Origin: Paraglomus occultum
Taxonomy: Eukaryota; Glomeromycota; Glomeromycetes; Paraglomerales; Paraglomeraceae
Length of the DNA stretch: 31,468 nucleotides
Direction of reading: 5' to 3'
Assembly: GCA_910592205.1 (NCBI GenBank)
Contig: CAJVPJ010000265.1
Span: 1 to 31,468, forward strand
Both the position numbers and the translations under genes were made by a program. This document shows positions 21,073-28,487 of the stretch, one piece after another. Position 1 is the first letter of the stretch. Every line of letters begins with the position of its first letter. The notes beneath the pieces are model-generated. The model was not told the DNA's origin, did not search any database, and was given only the letters and a program-made list of their open reading frames with translations.

Positions 21073-24000
21073 TTACTTCAAGCACGAAATCAAAAAGCAT
21101 ACCAATAGATAAATAATGACTCCAAACATCAATACTAATAAAATTTCCCCTTTTTTAAGGCCTTTCCATAAATTTGCATATTCTTGTTCAGCTGCTTTTT
21201 GAAACCATTCAATTGCCTTTCCAATATCTATTTGTATCCCAATTCCATAATAATAACAGTAGCTGAGCCAATACTGTGCATTAACATGTCTAGATTCAGC
21301 TGCTTTTTGAAACCAGTAAACTGCCTTCTTAGCATCTTTCTCTGCTCCAATTCCATAATAAAAACAATAACCTAAGTCATTTTGTGCATTAACATGCTCT
21401 TGTTCTGCTGCTTTTTGGAACCACCCAACTGCCTTCTTTACATCTTTTCCTAGCCCATTTCCATGATAGTAACAGTAACCTAGGTCATACTGTGCATTAA
21501 CATGCCCTTGCTCAGCTGCCTTTTCATACCACTTAACTGCCTGTTTAACATTTTTTACTACTCCAATTCCATGATAATAACAATAACCTAAGCCATATTG
21601 TGCATTAGCATGCCCTTGTTCAGCAGCTTTTTGATACTGTTGAACTGCTTTCTTAATATCTTTTTCTGCACCAACTCCATGCTGATAACAATATCCAAGG
21701 TTATACTGTGCAGCAGCATCCCCCTGTCCAGCTGCTTTTTGATACAGTTCAACTGCCTTCTTATCATCTTTTTCTACCCCAATTCCATGTAGATAGCTAA
21801 CACCAAGACTACTCTGTGCATAAACATTTCCTTGCTCAGCTGCTTGATGATATAGTTTAACAGCCTTTTCAACATCTTTCCCTACTCCAATTCCGTGTTG
21901 GTAGCAATAACCTAGGTCATTTTGTGCATTAACATGCCCTTGTTCAGCTGCTCTTTGGAACCATTCAACTGCCTTTTCTGCATCTTTTCCTACTCCATTT
22001 CCATGGTAATAACAATAACCAAGATCATACTGTGCATTAACATGCCCTTGTTCAGCTGCTCTTTGGAACCACTCAACTGCCTTCTCTGCATCTTTTCCTA
22101 CTCCATTTCCATGGTAATAACAATAACCAAGATCATATTGTGCATTAACATGCCCTTGTTCAGCTGCCTTTTGATACAGTTTAATTGCCTTGTCTGCATT
22201 TTTTTCTACTCCACTTCCATAGTAATAACAATAACCAAGGTCATACTGTGCATTAACATGCCCTTGCTCAGCTGCCTTTTGATACAGTTTAACTGCCTTG
22301 TCTGCATTTTTTCCTACCCCATTTCCATGATAGTAACAGTAACCTAGGTCATACTGTGCATTAACATGCCCTTGCTCAGCTGCTTTTTCATACCATTTAG
22401 CTGCCTGTTTAACATTTTTTACTACCCCAATTCCATGATAATAACAATAACCTAAGCCATATTGTGCATTAGCATGCCCTTGTTCAGCTGCTTTTTGATA
22501 CTGTTGAACTGCTTTCTTAATATCTTTTTCTGCACCAACTCCATGCTGATAGCAATATCCAAGGTTATACTGTGCAGCAGCATCCCCCTGTCCAGCTGCT
22601 TTTTGATACAGTTCAACTGCCTTCTTATCATCTTTTTCTACCCCAATTCCATGTTGATAACAAACACCAAGACTATTCTGTGCATAGACATTTCCTTGTT
22701 CAGCTGCTTTTTGATAGAGTTTAACAGCCTTTTCAACATCTTTTCCTACTCCAATTCCATGTTGGTAGCAATAACCAAGACTATTTTGTACAAATGCACT
22801 GTTAAAACATATAAGAACTAATGTGAGTATTAGTATTAGTATTAGCCTGAATCCCACTGATGAATAAATACTAATACTGTATAACATTCTAATACTATAA
22901 TGTCTCTGTTTATTTGCTTTTTGATACAATTCAGCTGCCCTCTTAACATCCTTCTCTACTCCAGTTCCATAATAATAACAATCACCAAGTTTAGTCTGAC
23001 CATTAGCATGTCCTTGTTCAGCTGCTTGTTGATACAGTTCAACTGCCTTTCTAGTATTTTTTTCTATTCCGAGTCCATGCTGGTAGCAAATACCAAGGTT
23101 ATATTGTGCATCAGTAGAACCATTCTCAGCTGCTATTTCATACAATTCAATTGCTTTTTTAACATCTCTTTTTACTCCAATTCCATGCTGGTAGCAAGCA
23201 CCAAGGTTGTTTTGTGCAGTGACATGTCCTTGTTCAGCAGCCAGTTTATACAGTTCAGCAGCCTTTTTAGCATCTTTTTCTACTTCAATTCCATGTTGGT
23301 AACAAACACCAAGATTATTCTGTGCATCAGCATGTCCATACTCAGCTGCTATTTCATAAAGTTCAACAGCCTTTTTTGCATCTATTTCTATTCCTATTCC
23401 ATTTTGATAGTGATAACCTAGGTTATTCTGTGCAAAAACATTACCTTTTTCCACAGACAATTTATAGTAATCAGTTGCTTTTTCAAGATTCTTTTCAGTT
23501 GATATTCCATATGCATAAAAAAACCCAGTTAACCAAAAACATTGTCCACAATCACTATGATATGTGAGTCTTTTAACAAGTGAATGATTCTGTTGATCCC
23601 ATCCATAATGTTCTAACCATGTCTTAATTGAATCAGCAATCTGGTCTTGACTTTTCCCTCTCAATGTTTCTTCATGATATTTATTTGACAGTACATCAGT
23701 GAATGGATGGTCTGAAGGCACTACAAGCTGAGGAATCATGCCTAACCTATCAAAAATCTGCTCACATGACGGTCTCCGTTCAGCCACATCATCCCAACAT
23801 GCTGAATATAGCATAGCATATGCTTCAGGGGTTTCTGGAACTGGATCATCCCGATTACCATTTTCTCTATAGCGCATAATGTCATCATAATTCTGAAGCC
23901 CATCACACGGTCTCTTCCCACCGGAGATTTCCCACAACACCATCCCAAAGCTAAATATATCTGACTTTTTATCCTGCGTAATGTAAGCGTCACAAAAGCA

Positions 24001-24803
24001 TCTTGGGTCAAGATAAGGAAGGGTTTCTTGAACGTTTGACCGACGTTCTTGTTGCAAAACTGTATTTGACAAACCAAAGTCTGTTAACTTCGCCACGCCG
24101 GCATGAATCAGGATATTATGCGAAGACTAATAAAACCAAGTTGCGTAAATATTCGAGCTGTATACAGTATTATAAAATCATTTATTGTATTACAACAAAA
24201 ATAGCTACCAGACTTTTATGTAGAATGTCAAGTCCGTGGAGATATCGCAACCCCTCAATGATATTGATACCGAGCTTGCACCTTGCAAGCCAATCTAATT
24301 CAACCGATGCGTCTGATAGATAACGTCTTAACGAACCGTCGTCCGCATGCTCGAAGACCAAAACATATCTACTTAGCGGATCTTTTAAAATAATATTTGT
24401 TAATATTATGTTCATGTCATAATATGATTTACTCGATACTTACCCTCGCTCATTCCGAGGAACTGAATAATGTTAGGATGTTCATCGATCTTGCGAAAAA
24501 CCTTGAGCTAAAATATAGTCGCGCAAGCTAAGTAAATAAAATATCCCAATCGATGCATACACTATTATTATAATACTTGACCTGTTCTACCACATTCTTG
24601 AACATCTCATCTTCATTTTCTGAATGAAGATGCTGGTATGCGACCATTCTATCAAGTCTCTTGGCTTTCGCTTTGAAAACTGCTCCATATCTTCCGATGC
24701 CGATGCACAGCGATTCAATAAAATCATGGTAAGTGTGAAACTGGATATTTTCATCTTCAATATTTTTTCTTAACCATTTTTTATCAGAGTAACCTGACGC
24801 CAT
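21073..24803 (-). CDS. Gene C: pseudokinase-like domain + 21 Sel1 repeats + hydrophobic C-terminal tail
   Basis: Predicted 1170-aa protein from exons 24582-24803, 24444-24507, 24209-24381 and 21073-24126, with phases as in genes A and B. Starts MASGYSDKKW. Kinase-like fold about 30-255: glycine loop GIGRYGAVFKA, but Gln57 replaces the beta-3 Lys (VAYQ), and HKSLSSHN (150-157) has Ser152 in place of the catalytic Asp; DFG is intact (169-171). With both Lys and Asp gone it is the least likely of the three to transfer phosphate. The linker is like gene B. About 21 Sel1 units (about 349-1135) follow; units 7-10 recur as 15-18 with near-identical DNA. Unit 6 is interrupted by a 102-base in-frame insertion that adds a hydrophobic stretch or is spliced out. 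The last 25 residues are hydrophobic (ILLVLMFGVIIYLLVCFLI). It is much longer than A (719) and B (879) purely through repeat number. Confidence 0.87.
21461..21900 (-). repeat. Copy 1 of a 440-bp duplicated block in the Sel1 array
   Basis: Nearly identical to 22325-22764, with an offset of exactly 864 bases, which is eight 108-bp units. The few differences are mostly single bases. They include codons that turn one YQKAAEQ into YHQAAEQ. Confidence 0.9.
22325..22764 (-). repeat. Copy 2 of the 440-bp duplicated block
   Basis: Partner of 21461-21900 at an 864-base offset. The offset being a whole number of repeat units keeps frame and repeat register, as expected for unequal exchange within the array. 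Confidence 0.9.
22799..22905 (-). other. In-frame insertion with hairpin inside Sel1 unit 6 of gene C
   Basis: The unit has about 34 more residues than expected (102 bases). The insert contains AGTATTAGTATT at 22826-22837 and its exact inverse AATACTAATACT at 22867-22878. If translated it adds a strongly hydrophobic stretch (GFRLILILILTLVLICF). Alternatively it is a young intron: TTTTAACAG, ending at 22799 on the minus strand, is a good acceptor, though the donor in the needed phase is poor. Confidence 0.7.
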
Positions 24804-26076
24804 GCTTGTTGCTGCCGTTGTAATGCTTCGCGGAGTGACTACTTATACTGGCACACACGATGTATGGCTGGCAGAATCTATAAATGAACTAGTCTGAGAA
24901 TTGTAAACCGTGACATTTTGTGTTACTATATTTAGAACAACAAAAATTATTTTGGCATTGTATTTTTATTAACCGCGGCGGCGACGGCGGTAGCTAAGCC
25001 TTCTTTCTCAGCATATAGTTTCATTAAAGTCTTCGTATTCAATTACTTTGGTTTTTTTCTTTCCCATGAAGCATTTTTAAATTACGCATCGTTGCAATAC
25101 ATTTTTATTACAAATTGCATTGTTTTAGCTAAAAGTGTTTTCTATTTTGTATAACCTGACTAATCTCACTAACTTTATTAGTGAATGCAAAAATTCTTTA
25201 CAAAAAAGATCACAAGCGTTGCACTAAATTACTAATCTGGAACTGTATGCTCTGACCGTAGTGCAATCCAGCCCGATTCGCAATAGGCACATCATTTATG
25301 CGATAGTAGCGAACTGGGTCGGGCCAGAACATTTACATTGGGAAAATCAACTATGCCGTTTTGGTAATTTGCGTGGGTAATTGATCAAGACAATGTTGTA
25401 TTAGCTCAAGATGACATAAATAGTCGAACACGAAATTCACATTGCTAGACCATAATGAGGTAACGAATAATTTTGCGTATTTTTGTGAACAAACAATTAG
25501 ATTTCTCATTCGCCCATTGTCGATCAAAGACATAATAATCCGTTTCAGTTCACCAGAAACAAATGTGTTGCATAGTCCGTTTCGGTTCACCAGCAACAAA
25601 GGTAAACATCGTTTGAAGACGTAGTTTTGTAAGAAAATTTGCCATGGTAAGGCACGTACAGTATTTGACATTTATGGGAGATAAGTCAAAGCTTTGGCTT
25701 CCTATTTTGTTTAACTTTATTCGATTGCGCGGCTATCAGGCAGACTGATAAACTGTACCAGAAATTATGTTTTCCAATTTTTATTTTTGAAATTTGACCT
25801 AAACATATTATTTATTTTTAACGGACACAAGTATTCAAGGCATAATACTTGGCAAAATGCCTAGGACACTACGATTATGGCGATCTATGCTCAAGACCAG
25901 CAGCAGTGGGCTTCAATCTTCTTGCAGACTATTTATTCAAACATCGTTATTTCTACCATGATTATATACGGTATTGTATAAAAACATACGTAGTTATTGA
26001 TTTTTAACATTCATTTGATTAAACTTAAAATGTGTAGTAGTAGGCGCAGTCTATAGGTATTTAGATCACTATGTTC
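24804..26076. other. Intergenic, no clear gene
   Basis: Includes the presumed promoter of gene C, which lacks the CACGTGATC block of genes A and B, and a short GC-rich patch (CGCGGCGGCGACGGCGG, from 24974). The one frame of some length is listed separately (25351-25671). Confidence 0.4.
25351..25671 (-). CDS. Doubtful small ORF, 106 aa, unrecognised
   Basis: ATG-started frame (MSNTVRALPWQIFLQNYVFK and onward) with a stop at 25351. Early in the frame LPLLLVNRNGLC faintly recalls the CLLVNRxWC segment of fungal F-box proteins, but nothing else supports an F-box. A short internal direct repeat (TGGTGAAC[CT]GAAACGGA) occurs twice about 36-37 bases apart. It could be chance or a decayed fragment. 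I do not assign a function. Confidence 0.2.
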   Translation of the reverse strand: MSNTVRALPWQIFLQNYVFKRCLPLLLVNRNGLCNTFVSGELKRIIMSLIDNGRMRNLIVCSQKYAKLFVTSLWSSNVNFVFDYLCHLELIQHCLDQLPTQITKTA

Positions 26077-26131
26077 TGACCCAAATCGAAATCTGACCCA
26101 ATTCGGAATAGGTTCGACCCAAATCGAAATA
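26077..26131. repeat. Three tandem TGACCCAAATCGAAAT-type units
   Basis: TGACCCAAATCGAAAT at 26077-26092, a variant TGACCCAATTCGGAAT at 26094-26109, and CGACCCAAATCGAAAT at 26115-26130. Possibly one end of a degraded inverted-repeat element; no clear partner end was found. Confidence 0.65.
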
Positions 26132-26224
26132 AGCTCAGAGTGAATCTCTATGCGATATAATCACAAAATTTATGCACAACGATCGGACACATACTGCATA
26201 ACAGGGTACACGACAGGTTATATG

Positions 26225-26700
26225 TTAAGAGTAATAGTTTCGATGACAACGTTGACTACAGATACTATTCACTCTTACATGAGCACAGTCCGATTGACAG
26301 TTACATGCTCTTGATTCTTCACTATTAGCTAGCGCCAGATGTCTCGCCACTTCAGTTGGTGATACAGTTGTATCTGGTATATCTTCCAACTCATGAAAGT
26401 CTGCTAGCGTTAACTCAAGGTTGGCCGCTTGATAGCATACCTAAAGTAAACTAAGCCTATATAAGTTATCTCTTACACCTTCACGGCAAATTTTCTACCA
26501 GGCCGTGTTCTGGAATGCGTAGTCTAACTACATCATCAACAATAAACGACAAGAACTACTCTTCCACCTCTTAGCTTTTTTGTCTAATGCATTCTACATT
26601 GCGATCGATATTTTGTTGCGAATTGCGTCATGTATATCAGTGATCGCTGATTCGTTTTCATTATCGTTATCATCATCCATACGGTCTGTATAGAGTCGTC
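26225..26700 (-). pseudogene. Integrase-type transposon protein, C-terminal remnant
   Basis: Minus strand. The last 71 codons before the TAA at 26225-26227 are open and read LELTLADFHELEDIPDTTVS, PTEVARHLALAN, then ACNCQSDCAHV and SICSQRCHRNYYS. This order (a Pro-Asp-Thr-[IV]-Ser helix start, then CNC-x3-C and a C-x3-CH end) resembles the Cys-rich tail behind integrase domains in KRBA2-like transposon proteins, here with the middle of the Cys cluster shortened. Upstream in other frames VDDVVRLRIPEHG (about 26490-26545) and NALDKKAKRWKSS resemble the preceding beta-barrel region. The integrase core is absent and several frameshifts or stops separate the pieces. The family name is from memory of motif layout. 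Confidence 0.5.
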
Positions 26701-28487
26701 ACTTAGTATATAGTATCATAAATACATTAATAAAACTAAATTTATACTGTACTATTCTACCGTCTATGACCAGCCTCCGACGGGCAGAGAAGATTACTAC
26801 TGTGCAAGGTGATGGAAGTTTAGGTATAGGCTGGGCTGTAGTCTGGGTATACTAGATTCTCATCAGGCAGCTGATGTGGGAAGCGGTTGAAGCAGCGTAT
26901 GGTGGACTGGATTGCATCCCAGAAACAACTATCTCGTTAACAGTGCTAATAAGAGACAAAGCATAGACGAAGAGTGCCGATATTTATGCAAACAATAATT
27001 GTATTAATTATTGAACGTTTAATGCTGCATCTCATGTTATTTGTTATAGTTTATTATTTATTAAAGACGAATAAACAGTTATCTCTCCTTTATGAATTGC
27101 ATTATAATGGTCAACAACTGCTTTTAATATTTATTGTCACAAAATCCCTGAGCTAAACTATCAGTTAATATACTAACTTGTATCTGGCTTTACCGCTACA
27201 GTATTTAACCTCATCGATTCACACACTATAAAGGAGTGTCCGTATTTAAGACGCATACAATTATATAAACTTTCAAAATAACAAGTTAATGTTCACGCTG
27301 TATAATCGATAATAGGGGATTTTGCAATTTAACAACTATCTCCGGCATATCTATCAAGTATTTCAAGAACAGGAGACAATCATAACACTGAGAATTTATT
27401 TCATCGACAGGGCTATTTTTATAGGTTATTTCGCTGACATTATTTCGACAATAACTATTCAGCAACATTATTTTGAAATTAAAATTTTTTTGGTCATTGA
27501 CTGTCGGCGAAAAGGTTGTCGACGAAAATATTACACAGCGGTATACGAATTCTTTAAGAACATATTACGACGGACAAATTCAGTTTATCTGAGGTAATGA
27601 ATAAGTTGGCAACAGGTAGCAGTCCCATTTCCTTTTTCAGGATTACGGAGATTCAATGCAGCTTTGATTATAGAGATTATATTAGCCCAGGGAAATCATC
27701 TTCGATTAATTACAAACAAATTCTACGTTTGGGCGAGTTTCTATTGAACATCTAAAACAGACCATTCATATTTGAGTTTTTTTTTTTTCACCTGATATGG
27801 CAACGACTACAAGCATAGTAGGTCAAATTGACCGTGATTTTAGTTAAATACTTGAGGGGCATACTTACGAAGAAAGGCAACTGTGCATTTAAATATTAGC
27901 AAGTTAAACTGACTATACATTTACATGTATATTAGTATTTAATAATATCAACCCTGCCACACTTACCGCACACACGCATGAAATTAATTTTTACAAACGC
28001 CACATTTCGTGTGAATTAACAGAATTAGTATTGGCGATATTACTATACTAGGAAACGGGAACCGTTGCGAGTCCGGAGCAAAAATTCACATGACTTACAA
28101 GTAACCAATCAGGAACTTGTATCCGTCAATTTTAATATTTTTTACATACCGTATAAATAATCAGCACGTAAAGTATAATCCGCAACAGATCTATAGAAGC
28201 ACACTATTATTTTGTATACTTACGTAATGAGCAGTAATATTCATGTATTAATTTTTTATATAATTATAAAAATATGTTAATAAAAAAAGTACAGTTATAA
28301 GAAAGAATGAGATTTGGTATATTAATATATGAATGGTTATATGTTATGCTTTATTTTGTAAATTGAGAATTGAACGTGTGCATTTGCTATTTCGGAATCG
28401 TAAATAATCATAGAGCAAAAAACATGATGTAGGCGGAAGATCTTCACAACGCGATCATTAAAAACACGAAAAGACAGAATACTAAAG
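26701..28487. other. Intergenic, no gene seen
   Basis: AT-rich, with frames below 100 codons that resemble nothing known to me. It contains the TGTCGGCGAAA motif cluster at 27429-27530 and a T-run near 27777. The 5' end of the Helitron at 28488 must lie in its last part, but I could not place it. Confidence 0.4.
27429..27530. repeat. Inverted pairs of a TGTCGGCGAAA-like motif
   Basis: At 27429-27451 the sequence reads TTTCGCTGACA then TTTCGACA. At 27501-27529 it reads TGTCGGCGAAAAGG then TGTCGACGAAAA on the other orientation. Each side thus has two copies of a TGTC[GA]-CGAAA-type motif, and the sides face each other about 50 bases apart. It looks like a very short MITE or MITE remnant. Confidence 0.5.

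Larger units (their letters stand above)
21150..23545 (-). repeat. Sel1-repeat array of gene C (108-bp units)
   Basis: About 21 tandem 108-bp units. Two adjacent units near 21930-22145 translate identically (YDLGYCYYHGNGVGKDAEKA and onward), pointing to recent unit duplication. The array is interrupted once, at about 22799-22905. Confidence 0.88.

Noticed and set aside
21150-23545. CRISPR or non-coding minisatellite
   Set aside because: The 108-bp periodicity is fully explained by 36-aa Sel1 units in an open frame; there are no unique spacers between constant repeats and the DNA is eukaryotic with introns.
24974-24990. GC-rich patch CGCGGCGGCGACGGCGG as a CpG-type promoter element
   Set aside because: Only about 20 bases, lies about 170 bases upstream of gene C without a counterpart at genes A or B; too short to call.
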